Shown piece by piece: positions 26,668-35,464 of a stretch of 64,000 nucleotides of DNA. Origin of the DNA: an uncultured Lacinutrix sp. (lineage in GTDB: Bacteria; Bacteroidota; Bacteroidia; Flavobacteriales; Flavobacteriaceae); assembly GCF_947500325.1 (NCBI RefSeq), contig NZ_CANMRQ010000003.1:1-64000 (forward strand), given 5' to 3'. How positions within the stretch are numbered: position 1 is the first letter of the stretch; the number at the start of each line of letters is the position of its first letter. Made by a program: the position numbers and the translations under genes. The notes under the pieces were generated by a model. The model had not been told where the DNA came from and ran no database searches. It saw only the letters and a program-made list of their open reading frames with translations.

Positions 26668-27739
26668 AGTATGTCTTATATTATTTGTACTACCATTTGT
26701 TATGGTTGCAAATACTAATGGAAAAGGCAAATACAAAAAAGAAAAAACTGTTAAACAAGAATATAGCGTTAGTAAGAATGCAACTCTTAAAATTAATAAT
26801 AGCTATGGCAATCTAGATATTGTTACTTGGAATGAAAACAGAATTGTTTTCGAAATAAAAATTAAAACTAGTGGTAATAATGAAGAGAAAGTCCAGAAAA
26901 AATTGGATGAAATTACTATAGACTTTGCCAAAGAAGGTGATATGGTTTCTGCTAAAACACGTTTTAATAAAAACAAAGAAAAATCATGGTGGAGCAGTTG
27001 GTCTAGTGGTAATAGTAATGTGAATATGGAAATTAATTACATTGTAAAAATGCCTATCTCTGGACAAGTAGATTTAAATAATGATTATGGCAGTATAAAC
27101 CTTGGAACACTAGAAGGAAAAGCTATTATAAATTGTGACTATGGTAAAATTACTACTAAAGAACTTTTAGCAGATGATAACTCTATTACTTTTGATTATT
27201 CTAATAACTGCTATTTTGAATACATAAAAAGTGGAAAAATAAATGCAGATTATAGTGATTATGTCGTTTCAAAAACAAAAGATTTAAACATAATTGCTGA
27301 CTATACTAAATCTAGAGTTGAAATTGCAGAAAATATAAAATACAATTGTAATTATGGTGGAATAACAATAGATAAAACAAATAATTTAAAAGGAATTGGA
27401 GACTATCTAACTTTAAGGTTAGGTGATATCTATAAAAATGCTAATATAAATGCAGACTATGGTTCTATAAAAATAGACAAGCTCCATAAAAGTTTAAATA
27501 ATCTTACAATTGATTCAGATTATGTAGGTATAAAAATTGGATACGATCCTGCATTAGCCTTTGATTTTGATATTAATTTAGATTATGCGTCTCTAAAGGA
27601 TGAAGATGCGTTTGAATTTATTAAAAAAAGAGTACAATCTTCAAGTAGATATTATTTAGGATACCACAATACAGAAAACTCAGGAAATACTATAAAAATT
27701 AATAGCGATTATGGTAGTGTTTCTTTTTATAAAAATTAA
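26645..27739 (+). CDS. Secreted DUF4097-like beta-helix protein
   Basis: A 364-residue protein with a signal peptide (to about residue 23). A long series of short beta-strand repeats follows, most with a N-(S/A)-D-Y-(G/S) turn (INADYSDY, IDSDYVGI, INLDYASL, INSDYGSV), the mark of DUF4097/DUF2807-like right-handed beta-helix proteins. Such proteins are found next to ECF sigma/anti-sigma pairs in Bacteroidetes. It overlaps the anti-sigma gene by 23 bp, so translation is probably coupled. Molecular function unknown. Confidence 0.75.
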   Translation: MKILLRYKVCLILFVLPFVMVANTNGKGKYKKEKTVKQEYSVSKNATLKINNSYGNLDIVTWNENRIVFEIKIKTSGNNEEKVQKKLDEITIDFAKEGDMVSAKTRFNKNKEKSWWSSWSSGNSNVNMEINYIVKMPISGQVDLNNDYGSINLGTLEGKAIINCDYGKITTKELLADDNSITFDYSNNCYFEYIKSGKINADYSDYVVSKTKDLNIIADYTKSRVEIAENIKYNCNYGGITIDKTNNLKGIGDYLTLRLGDIYKNANINADYGSIKIDKLHKSLNNLTIDSDYVGIKIGYDPALAFDFDINLDYASLKDEDAFEFIKKRVQSSSRYYLGYHNTENSGNTIKINSDYGSVSFYKN

Positions 27740-27795
27740 ATCAATCAATTATTAATCAATTACAACGCAATCGCGGAAAAATTAAAACGAAAATT

Positions 27796-28527
27796 ATGAA
27801 TACATTAAAAACAACTTTAGTAATAGCTCTAGTAATGTGCAGCTTCTCTTGTGTAAATGCGCAATGGAAAAGTAAGAAAATTAAAGGCAATGGAAATGTC
27901 ACTACAATAAAAAGGTCTACATCAGATTATGATGCCGTTAAATGTGCCGGATGGATGGATTTTGTCTTAGTAAATGGAGATGAAGGCGATATTACTATTG
28001 AAGGAGAAGAAAACCTTTTAGATTATATTATTACAGAAGTAGACGGTAATACCTTAAAAATTAAAACCAAGAATGGTATTAACCTAAAACCTAGTTATAA
28101 CAAATCTGTTAAAATTACTATTCCTTTTCAGGATATTAATGAAGTAAGCTTATCTGGATCTGGAGATGTAATGAATTTAGATAGAATTGAAGCATCAAAC
28201 TTTAAAACTAAAATGTCTGGTTCTGGAGACATTGTTCTAAATATAAAAGCAAATTATTCTGAAGCTTATGTAACTGGCTCTGGAGATCTGACTTTAAAAG
28301 GGCAAACAGATAACTTAAAAGCTAGCGTAACTGGTTCTGGTGATTTTCATGGGTTTAATTTAGAGTCAAATGATGTAGAGGCAAAAGTTACTGGTTCTGG
28401 AAATATTGAAACTGTTTGTAATGGAGAACTTAAAGCTAGAGTTACTGGTTCAGGTGATATAGAATACAAAGGGAATCCAAAGCGGGAAGATACCAAAGTG
28501 ACTGGCTCTGGTAGCATTGGGAAATAA
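27796..28527 (+). CDS. Head GIN domain (DUF2807) secreted protein
   Basis: A 243-residue protein with a signal peptide (to about 23). A DUF2807 head-GIN domain contains seven turns of the S/T-G-S-G-D type (LSGSGDVM, MSGSGDIV, VTGSGDLT, VTGSGDFH, VTGSGNIE, VTGSGDIE, VTGSGSIG) that would stack as a beta-helix. The family is thought to be an envelope or adhesin domain, and the exact role is unknown. Last gene of the sigma cassette, ending in a terminator. Confidence 0.88.
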   Translation: MNTLKTTLVIALVMCSFSCVNAQWKSKKIKGNGNVTTIKRSTSDYDAVKCAGWMDFVLVNGDEGDITIEGEENLLDYIITEVDGNTLKIKTKNGINLKPSYNKSVKITIPFQDINEVSLSGSGDVMNLDRIEASNFKTKMSGSGDIVLNIKANYSEAYVTGSGDLTLKGQTDNLKASVTGSGDFHGFNLESNDVEAKVTGSGNIETVCNGELKARVTGSGDIEYKGNPKREDTKVTGSGSIGK

Positions 28528-28544
28528 AATTCATTAGAACAAAT

Positions 28545-28581
28545 AAAAAACTCTATTCTGTAACGAATAGAGTTTTTTTTT
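28545..28581 (+). terminator. Terminator of the sigma/GIN cassette
   Basis: Arms AAACTCTATTC (28548-28558) and GAATAGAGTTT (28565-28575), then a run of T. Confidence 0.87.
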
Positions 28582-28644
28582 GTCTTATAATTTTGTAACA
28601 AATACTACACTAGAATTAAAGTCTAAATAACATATATTTGAAGA

Positions 28645-29013
28645 ATGAAAAAAAGTAGCTTAGGCCACCAAACTACAATAGACTATTATGATTGTGATCC
28701 AACAATTATAAATACTGCAGATTCTATAAAAAAAATTTTAGAAAAGGCTGCCAATATTATGAATTTAACTATTGTAAACACTACTATTCATGAATTTTCA
28801 CCTATAGGTGTTAGTGGTGTAATTGTAATAAAAGAAAGCCATATAGCTATACATACTTGGCCAGAGCATAAATATGTTGCTTTAGATTTTTTTACTTGTA
28901 ATCATTCTTCAGATTTAAAAGAAGGAATTTTATGGATAAAAGAGCAGTTTAAAGCTGAAAGAATAGAAAAAAACACATCACATAGAGGCTTTTTAGCAAA
29001 AATGAAATCATAA
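28645..29013 (+). CDS. speD: S-adenosylmethionine decarboxylase proenzyme
   Basis: A 122-residue class 1 bacterial AdoMetDC that makes the aminopropyl donor for polyamine synthesis. Self-cleavage between Glu64 and Ser65 in IKESHIAIHTWPEH would create the pyruvoyl group; His70 and Cys85 (DFFTCN) are the expected catalytic residues. It starts a five-gene run ending in an aminopropyltransferase, which fits donor and transferase working together. The next gene begins 2 bp later. Confidence 0.95.
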   Translation: MKKSSLGHQTTIDYYDCDPTIINTADSIKKILEKAANIMNLTIVNTTIHEFSPIGVSGVIVIKESHIAIHTWPEHKYVALDFFTCNHSSDLKEGILWIKEQFKAERIEKNTSHRGFLAKMKS

Positions 29014-29015
29014 TT

Positions 29016-29813
29016 ATGAGCCTAAAGAAAAAAGTGTTTTTATATTTTGACGATGAAAAAGGAAATACATTTGGAGACGTATTTATAGAACATTTTATAT
29101 CTACATTAATTATTATAAATGTAATAGCTATTATATTGGAATCGTATAATAGTATTTATATAGAATACAAATCCTTTTTTACATATTTAGAAATTTTTTC
29201 TATTATATTTTTTACTATAGAATATGTAATTAGAATTTGGGTAGCAGATTTAATTTATTCAGAATTATCAAAGACAAAGGCTAGATTAAAATATATAACT
29301 TCATTTATTGGGGTTATTGATTTAGTTTCAATTCTACCATTTTATCTTCCTTTCATTATAAAAATCGATCTACGAATTGTTAGGGTATTACGACTTTTCC
29401 GTTTATTACGAATCTTAAAATTAAATAGGCATTTTAAATCTTTAAGAATTATACGTTCTGTAATTACAAAAACTAAAAATGAAATTATTGTTACGGCTTT
29501 TTTAGTTTTTATTCTTCTCATTTTAGCTTCTACATTAATGTATAATATAGAGAATAGAGCACAACCAGATGCTTTTCAAAATATAGGAGAAGCACTTTGG
29601 TGGGCAGTTGCAACATTAACTACAGTTGGTTATGGAGATATATATCCAATTACAGGTTTAGGAAAAATAATGAGTGCTATAATAGCTCTTTTAGGTATTG
29701 GTTTTGTAGCATTACCAACAGGTATAATTAGCTCAGCATATATTGACGAAGTTAGAAAATCTAAAGCTCAAGAGAAATGCATTTGCCCCCATTGTAATAA
29801 AGAAATAATATAA
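29016..29813 (+). CDS. Voltage-gated potassium channel family protein
   Basis: A 265-residue six-helix channel. S1-S3 span about 26-112, the S4 voltage sensor has Arg every third residue from about 120 (LRIVRVLRLFRLLRILK), S5 is at about 155-177, the selectivity filter TVGYGD is at 203-208, and S6 follows. The last residues form a C-x-C-x2-C knuckle (CICPHC) that may bind zinc, an unusual tail. Its place between speD and the aminopropyltransferase is notable, because polyamines block K+ channels; regulation by polyamines is speculation. Confidence 0.92.
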   Translation: MSLKKKVFLYFDDEKGNTFGDVFIEHFISTLIIINVIAIILESYNSIYIEYKSFFTYLEIFSIIFFTIEYVIRIWVADLIYSELSKTKARLKYITSFIGVIDLVSILPFYLPFIIKIDLRIVRVLRLFRLLRILKLNRHFKSLRIIRSVITKTKNEIIVTAFLVFILLILASTLMYNIENRAQPDAFQNIGEALWWAVATLTTVGYGDIYPITGLGKIMSAIIALLGIGFVALPTGIISSAYIDEVRKSKAQEKCICPHCNKEII

Positions 29814-29814
29814 T

Positions 29815-30297
29815 ATGTTTGGAAATAGTAAAGAAGAATTCCCATTGAACAAATTAAAGTTAGATTACACTTTAAAATTATTTGATACAGATTGGACAAT
29901 TGTAGAAGTTGGAGAATATGATTGGAATATGGATAACTCAAGTATAGAATATACAATACAATCTTTAAATAAGATAGCATATATTGAAGTAGAGCTTATA
30001 AAAGGTAAATACGAAGTGATTTACAGTGAAAATATAGATATCGAAGAATCATTTCTAATTGATGCAATACAAGAAAGGACTATTTATTTTGAAGATAATC
30101 CATATGTATTAGATGAAACCTACTCTGGAAACTACAAAAACCCTAATACATATACTAGAAGAGAGTCGTTAGATTCTTACATGTTTTATTACAAAGATTC
30201 AATTCTTACTATAGAAAAATGGGATGATGGAAGTTATGAAGCGTTTCTTGGTAAAGAAATAAAAGCAAAAAAAATTAAAAACATAAAAAATAATTAG
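29815..30297 (+). CDS. DUF4178 domain protein
   Basis: A 160-residue cytoplasmic protein matching the DUF4178 pattern: an initial KLDYTLKLFDTDWTIVEVGEYDW, a beta-rich middle and a final DSILTIEKWDDGSYEAFLG strand pair. DUF4178 proteins recur in speD/aminopropyltransferase clusters, and their function is unknown. It is 1 bp after the channel gene and 1 bp before the lipoprotein gene. Confidence 0.75.
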   Translation: MFGNSKEEFPLNKLKLDYTLKLFDTDWTIVEVGEYDWNMDNSSIEYTIQSLNKIAYIEVELIKGKYEVIYSENIDIEESFLIDAIQERTIYFEDNPYVLDETYSGNYKNPNTYTRRESLDSYMFYYKDSILTIEKWDDGSYEAFLGKEIKAKKIKNIKNN

Positions 30298-30298
30298 A

Positions 30299-31057
30299 AT
30301 GATTAAAAGACTAATACTTATAGTTATACCTTTTATAATACTAGCCTGTGGGAATAAGGAAAAAAGGTCAAAGCAAGTTTCTATAGAACCATCTGAAGAA
30401 ATTATAAATAGTATCTCTAAAAATGATTTTTCTATCATTTTAGACGATATGAAAATAACAGAAGAAGACAACGTTATTAATCACCAACATAAATACAAAG
30501 TATTAGAAATGAAAGGAGATTCATTATACAGTACTTCTAAACAATGGAAATCTGTTAATAAGAGTTTCTTTTTAAAACATGAAAATGATTTAGGTATGGA
30601 AATTATTTCTAAACATGATAATAAAATATCTAGAGTTGCTAAACCTGTAGGTTTTGGTTGGGCCATTGGAAATGAATCTCATGGAGAATGGGAAGAACAA
30701 AAACAAGATTCTACTAAAACTACATCTTCAACAAATAGAAGATGGAGAACACATTCAACAAGTCCATTTTTTTGGTATTGGTTAGGAACTAGACGTAGTG
30801 TATATAGAAACGATTATAATAGTTATAGAACTTATAACAATAGCAGTAAAAGCTATTATGGTAATAAAACTTCTTCAAATAAATATAACTATGGAACAAG
30901 AAGTGATTATCAGAAAAAAAGACGTTCTTCATTTTTTACCAGAAAAAGTAAAAATAGTAGTCGTTGGAATACTTTAAGAAATAAGTCTAAAAGAAATTCA
31001 TCTAGATACAATAATGGCTCTTCAACTCGATCAAGGTCTGGAGGAACTGGAAAATAA
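30299..31057 (+). CDS. Lipoprotein with Ser/Arg/Tyr/Asn-rich C-terminus
   Basis: A 252-residue protein with a lipobox ILAC (Cys17), a folded-looking region to about 125 and a WAIGNESHGEWE motif. It ends in an ~110-residue basic low-complexity tail of Ser, Arg, Asn, Tyr and Lys. The tail could bind anionic polymers or nucleic acid (inference). It lies within the polyamine cluster, and its 3' end overlaps the longest possible reading frame of the next gene. Confidence 0.72.
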   Translation: MIKRLILIVIPFIILACGNKEKRSKQVSIEPSEEIINSISKNDFSIILDDMKITEEDNVINHQHKYKVLEMKGDSLYSTSKQWKSVNKSFFLKHENDLGMEIISKHDNKISRVAKPVGFGWAIGNESHGEWEEQKQDSTKTTSSTNRRWRTHSTSPFFWYWLGTRRSVYRNDYNSYRTYNNSSKSYYGNKTSSNKYNYGTRSDYQKKRRSSFFTRKSKNSSRWNTLRNKSKRNSSRYNNGSSTRSRSGGTGK

Positions 31058-31061
31058 CACA

Positions 31062-32600
31062 TTGAAATACTCTATAAAACAAAAATCATTTGCGCTTAAA
31101 GTTGCTTTATTTGCGACTGGTATAAGTGGCATTGTTGCTGAATATATTTTATCAACATTAGCGTCTTATTTTATTGGAAATGCAATTTTACAATTTACAC
31201 TTATAGTCTCAATTATGTTGTTTGCTATGGGACTTGGTAGTCGTTTTAGCAAACTAATAAATAAGAATATTATACTATACTTTGTAGTAACAGAACTCGT
31301 CCTTTCTTTATTGGTGTCATTTTCAGCTATTATATCTTATCTTATTTATGGTTTTACAGATATATCATGGTTGGTAATATATATATTATCAATTTTAATT
31401 GGTTTATTAATTGGTTTAGAAATACCACTAGCAACAAGAATAAACAATCAATATGAAGAATTACGGTTAAATATTTCTAACATACTAGAAAAAGACTATT
31501 TTGGAAGTTTAATAGGTGGATTGTTTTTTGCATTTATTGGCCTTCCTTATTTAGGTTTAACCTATACTCCTTTTATTTTAGGATTATTAAACTTAACTGT
31601 ATCTTTTTGGTTATTCATTGTTTTAAAAGATGCTATTAATAAAAAAAGTCAAAAAGTATTAAGCTTTGTATATATAATAACAACTATAATTATTTTCTGT
31701 GGTTTGTTTTTTGCTGAACCTATAGTAACATACGGAGAACAAGCTAAATACAAAGATAAAATCGTATATAATAAACAAACAAAGTATCAAAAAATTGTAA
31801 TTACTAAATGGAAAAAGAATCATTCTTTATACATTAATGGAAATCAACAACTTTCTACTTTTGATGAATTTATGTACCATGAACCAATGGTACACTTACC
31901 TATGCAATTAAGCGCTGAAAATAAAAATATTTTAATTTTAGGTGGCGGAGACGGATGTATCGCTAGAGAAGTTTTTAAATATAATGAAGTTGAAAAAATA
32001 ACTTTAGTTGACCTCGATAAGGAAATGATTAATCTTGGGAAATCTCATGAAGTTTTTACTAAGCTTAATAAAAATGCAATGAATAATCCTAAATTAAAAA
32101 CCATAACACAAGATGCTTTTACATTTTTAGAAAAAACTAAAGAAACTTATGATGTAATATTTATAGATTTACCCGATCCTAATAACGTAGATTTAAACAA
32201 ATTATATTCAAAAGAATTTTATAGATTATGTAAAAACAGGCTTGCTCAAAAAGGAATACTAATTACCCAATCTGGAAGCCCTTATTATGCAACTAAAGCA
32301 TTTTATTGTATACAAAAAACATTAAAAGCAGCTAATTTCGAAACCATGCCAATACACAATCAAGTTTTAACGTTAGGAGAATGGGGATGGACAATAGCTA
32401 GTAATAATGAAATTACTAAAGAACAATTAGAAAATATTAATTTCTCTAATTTAAAATTAAAATGGCTTACAAAAAATGCTATAAACCAAATAACATCCTT
32501 TGGAAAACCATTGGTTGACACAACTGGTATAGAGGTAAATACAATTTTTTCTCCTAAGCTTTATACATATTACAAGAAGGGAAACTGGGATTTATATTAA
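31062..32600 (+). CDS. speE: Membrane-fused spermidine synthase-like aminopropyltransferase
   Basis: About 512 residues. An N-terminal membrane domain of six to seven helices (to about 225) is fused to a spermidine synthase domain with GGGDGCIAREVF, TLVDLDKEM, IFIDLPDPNN and GEWGWT. I prefer the TTG at 31062, directly after the upstream stop; the ATG at 31014 would read through the low-complexity end of the lipoprotein gene in another frame. It transfers aminopropyl groups from decarboxylated AdoMet (made by SpeD, four genes upstream). The acceptor is not certain. Confidence 0.88.
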   Translation: MKYSIKQKSFALKVALFATGISGIVAEYILSTLASYFIGNAILQFTLIVSIMLFAMGLGSRFSKLINKNIILYFVVTELVLSLLVSFSAIISYLIYGFTDISWLVIYILSILIGLLIGLEIPLATRINNQYEELRLNISNILEKDYFGSLIGGLFFAFIGLPYLGLTYTPFILGLLNLTVSFWLFIVLKDAINKKSQKVLSFVYIITTIIIFCGLFFAEPIVTYGEQAKYKDKIVYNKQTKYQKIVITKWKKNHSLYINGNQQLSTFDEFMYHEPMVHLPMQLSAENKNILILGGGDGCIAREVFKYNEVEKITLVDLDKEMINLGKSHEVFTKLNKNAMNNPKLKTITQDAFTFLEKTKETYDVIFIDLPDPNNVDLNKLYSKEFYRLCKNRLAQKGILITQSGSPYYATKAFYCIQKTLKAANFETMPIHNQVLTLGEWGWTIASNNEITKEQLENINFSNLKLKWLTKNAINQITSFGKPLVDTTGIEVNTIFSPKLYTYYKKGNWDLY

Positions 32601-32633
32601 GATTTAAATCATGATATATCATAGAATAAGTAT

Positions 32634-32677
32634 GTAAAAAGCCGCTTTTTCTATATATAGAAAAGCGGCTTTTTTAC
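32634..32677. terminator. Bidirectional terminator
   Basis: GCCGCTTTTTCTATA (from 32641) pairs with TATAGAAAAGCGGC (ending 32669) with one bulged T, flanked by A and T runs. It lies between the convergent aminopropyltransferase and modular lipoprotein genes. Confidence 0.87.
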
Positions 32678-32685
32678 AAAATATA

Positions 32686-34149
32686 TTAATAATATATAAA
32701 TTCAATTGTACTATCAAAAGCCCCATCAAAATTATATGTTGAAGTAACAGGGTAATTATCTGAATTATATGTATACGTATGCTCTTCATGAATATTTGAA
32801 ACTCCATTTTCAGTTTCTAAGAGCTCTAATAAATTATTATTACCGCCATCTATATAACCAGAAAAATCAATATTAATAAGATTCAATGTTTTAAGATTAG
32901 AAATATTTTTATAAATGCCATTTTTGTTATCATAGCTATATGTAGCTTCCAATCCATCAACATCATCTTCAAATGTAATTTGATTATTTTGCATTGAAAT
33001 TGTTTCGTCCTCAATCAATGTTGTTTGTGAATCATGGTCTCCAGAGTATTCCTTAATATTAATCGTATCATCACTGTTGTAAGTAAGATCAAATCTCAAC
33101 CCTTCATTAGGAGTTATATAAACCGTATAAGAAATCAATTCGTTACTCGAGTTATATTCCGTAATTACATAATCGCCTAAACCTCCTAAATCATTATAAT
33201 TATCTATCCTTGTTAAAATATCATTATCATAGGTGAAATTTGTAGCAGAACCATCAGAATAGGTAATAGAAATTAATTTATTGCCATCATAGTTATAAGT
33301 TTCGGTTTCCATACTACCGTCTGCATAAGTAAAAATTTTATTTTTTAAAAAAAGTAAATTCCCAGAACCTGTTCCATTACAATCATCCAAACCATCAATT
33401 ATAGCTTGTATTTCACCTGTACTATCTCCACATACATTAATTTGGTTTTGAAGTGCTGCTCTATAAGCATCACATAAATCTGCATTAGTAGTATCATTAT
33501 TATATGCTGTTTCTGCAGAAGATGCAAAATTTGAAGCAACATTACAGCTATTATTTGTATTATTAGTTTTAGTCCAAACTGATGTTGCGTTAACTATAGA
33601 GGTAGTAGTTGAGCCACCTGAGCTATTTGTTTCGGTTGTATTTTGAGTAAATGTTAATGTTTGTCCATCTGCAGATATAGCAAAATTTACAGTTTGCTCA
33701 CCGCCTAATTCAGAAAGATCCATCCCTTGAAAAGTAAACTCAAAAAAAGATCCATCTACTGTCATTTCATTACCATTAGTTGAATATACTCCAGCTCCAG
33801 TTACATTATCTAATGTATAACTATCTGTAGTAGCTTGCCCATTCACTGTCACAATTGTATTATAACTATAGCTACCATTTGTTGTAAAAGTATTTGTCGC
33901 AAACGTTAAATTATAGTTAGGATTAAAACCGTCAATCTCAACATTAGATTCTATTGACATACCGCCTACATCACTTGTATTATTTACTGTAACATCAAAA
34001 TCTGACAAAGCCCATGTACCTATTAAACTATTTGTAAATGGGTTACCATCATTAGAATCAAAACCTACTAATGGTTCATTCTCACATGAAGACATTATTA
34101 AAAAGAATAGTGAAACAAATAAAACTGAAATCTTACTGTGTTTTTTCAT
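32686..34149 (-). CDS. Modular lipoprotein, conserved N-half with YD-repeat-like C-half
   Basis: A 487-residue protein with lipobox MSSC. Residues ~20-255 closely match the neighbouring gene at 34271: an opening with FDSNDGNPFTNSLIGTW, a lipocalin-like beta region, and a small helical module ETAYNNDTTNADLCDAYRAAL...CGDSTGEI...DC. The C-half (~265-487) differs, having strand pairs such as SITYSDGSATNFTYDND and TYTYNSDNYPVTSTYNFDG that resemble RHS/YD or DUF4595-like repeats. Surface display is likely; ligand unknown. Confidence 0.75.
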   Translation of the reverse strand: MKKHSKISVLFVSLFFLIMSSCENEPLVGFDSNDGNPFTNSLIGTWALSDFDVTVNNTSDVGGMSIESNVEIDGFNPNYNLTFATNTFTTNGSYSYNTIVTVNGQATTDSYTLDNVTGAGVYSTNGNEMTVDGSFFEFTFQGMDLSELGGEQTVNFAISADGQTLTFTQNTTETNSSGGSTTTSIVNATSVWTKTNNTNNSCNVASNFASSAETAYNNDTTNADLCDAYRAALQNQINVCGDSTGEIQAIIDGLDDCNGTGSGNLLFLKNKIFTYADGSMETETYNYDGNKLISITYSDGSATNFTYDNDILTRIDNYNDLGGLGDYVITEYNSSNELISYTVYITPNEGLRFDLTYNSDDTINIKEYSGDHDSQTTLIEDETISMQNNQITFEDDVDGLEATYSYDNKNGIYKNISNLKTLNLINIDFSGYIDGGNNNLLELLETENGVSNIHEEHTYTYNSDNYPVTSTYNFDGAFDSTIEFIYY

Positions 34150-34204
34150 ATTTAATTTTTTTTAGCAAACATATTTAATATTCTACGCAAGGTATCATAT
34201 TCCC

Positions 34205-34258
34205 TATAAATAAAAATGGCTTTTCTATAATATTATAGAAAAGCCATTTTTATTTATA
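34205..34258 (-). terminator. 54-bp perfect palindrome acting as terminator
   Basis: Positions 34205-34231 are the exact reverse complement of 34232-34258, with no loop bases between the arms. The centre reads CTATAAT/ATTATAG and the inner arms contain AAATGGCTTTT. It sits 12 bp beyond the stop of the 34271 gene, so it most likely terminates that mRNA. Confidence 0.8.
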
Positions 34259-34270
34259 ATATTATTTTCT

Positions 34271-35428
34271 TTAGTACATTATATTAATAACACCTTGAGA
34301 TAGGCTTAAATCACCTCCAGTAGAATTAGTAACTATACCTCCAAAAGAACCAACTAAGGTTCCTGTAGCATTTTCAGTAATTGTTGAAGTAAAATCATCT
34401 ACTCCTGCAGTGTTAGGAAAATAATCTGGATCTGTAGTAGATAATGTTAATACAAAAGCACTATTTATAATTTCCATACCAGTAGCTCCTTCTTCAACTT
34501 CAAAGTATATCATATATGGGTTTGAAGCTGAAGTTTCTCCAGTAATTTTTAATGTTGTTCCATCTACAACAACATCTACCATATCAAATTCGATATTTAA
34601 AGTTCCTGTAGTTACGCTTATTTCTACAGATGTTGGCTGTGTATTATCTTGACAATCTCCTAATCCATCTATTATAGTTTGTATTTCACCTGTACTATCT
34701 CCACATGCATTAATTTGATTTTGAAGTGTAGATTTATATGCATTACATAAATCAACATTAGAAGTATCATTATTGTATGCTGTCTCTGCCTGACTTACTA
34801 ATGTAGTAGCATCAGCACATGCCGTATTAGTATTATTGTTTACTTTAGTCCATACTGAAGTGCTAATGTTTGTACTAGTGGTAGAAACTCCACCAGTATT
34901 ATTCGTTTGTGTTTCATTTTGCGAAAACGTTAGCGTTTGCCCATTATTAGAAATCACAAAAGTAACCGTTTGCTCTCCTTCAAAAATAGAACTATCTACA
35001 CCTTGAAAGTTAAATTCAAAAAAAGAACCATCTACTGTCATTTGGTTTCCATTAGTAGAATACACTCCAGCTCCAGAAACATTATCAAGAGAATAATTAT
35101 TAGACATTGTAGGTTGACCTGTAATATCTATATCCACAGAATATTCATAATCTCCAGAAGTTGAAAATGTATTTTGGGCAAACGTAATATTATAATTGGG
35201 GTTAAAACCATTTATTGCAATATCAGATTCGATTGGCATGCCATTAACGACTGTTGAAGTATTAACAGAACTAGTAAAATCATCAAGTGTCCAAGTCCCT
35301 ATTAAACTATTTGTAAATGGATTACCATCATTTGAGTCAAAACCTTCTAACGCTTCATTCTCACATGAAGATAGAACCAAAACAAATAATGATAAAAATA
35401 AAACTGAAAGCTTACTATATTTTTTCAT
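34271..35428 (-). CDS. Modular lipoprotein, paralogue of the 32686 gene with a different C-half
   Basis: About 385 residues from the ATG giving MKKYSKLSVLF (35428; an ATG two codons upstream is also possible). It has lipobox LSSC. Residues to ~265 are paralogous to the downstream gene, including GFDSNDGNPFTNSLIGTW and the helical ETAYNNDTSNVDLCNAYK module. The C-terminal ~115 residues form a separate beta-sandwich-like domain (SVEISVTTGTLNIEFDMVDV ...) with no YD-like repeats. The pair looks like a gene duplication followed by exchange of the C-terminal domain. Confidence 0.75.
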   Translation of the reverse strand: MKKYSKLSVLFLSLFVLVLSSCENEALEGFDSNDGNPFTNSLIGTWTLDDFTSSVNTSTVVNGMPIESDIAINGFNPNYNITFAQNTFSTSGDYEYSVDIDITGQPTMSNNYSLDNVSGAGVYSTNGNQMTVDGSFFEFNFQGVDSSIFEGEQTVTFVISNNGQTLTFSQNETQTNNTGGVSTTSTNISTSVWTKVNNNTNTACADATTLVSQAETAYNNDTSNVDLCNAYKSTLQNQINACGDSTGEIQTIIDGLGDCQDNTQPTSVEISVTTGTLNIEFDMVDVVVDGTTLKITGETSASNPYMIYFEVEEGATGMEIINSAFVLTLSTTDPDYFPNTAGVDDFTSTITENATGTLVGSFGGIVTNSTGGDLSLSQGVINIMY

Positions 35429-35464
35429 ATTCAAAAAATTTTAGCAAACATAAGAAATTTAGTA

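Noticed and set aside
28347-28601. Minus-strand 84-codon ORF over the GIN gene
   Set aside because: It is the shadow of the G-S-G-D repeats and runs through the terminator.
28633-28640. TATATTTG as the speD promoter
   Set aside because: It ends only 4 bp before the start codon, so transcription would begin inside the gene.
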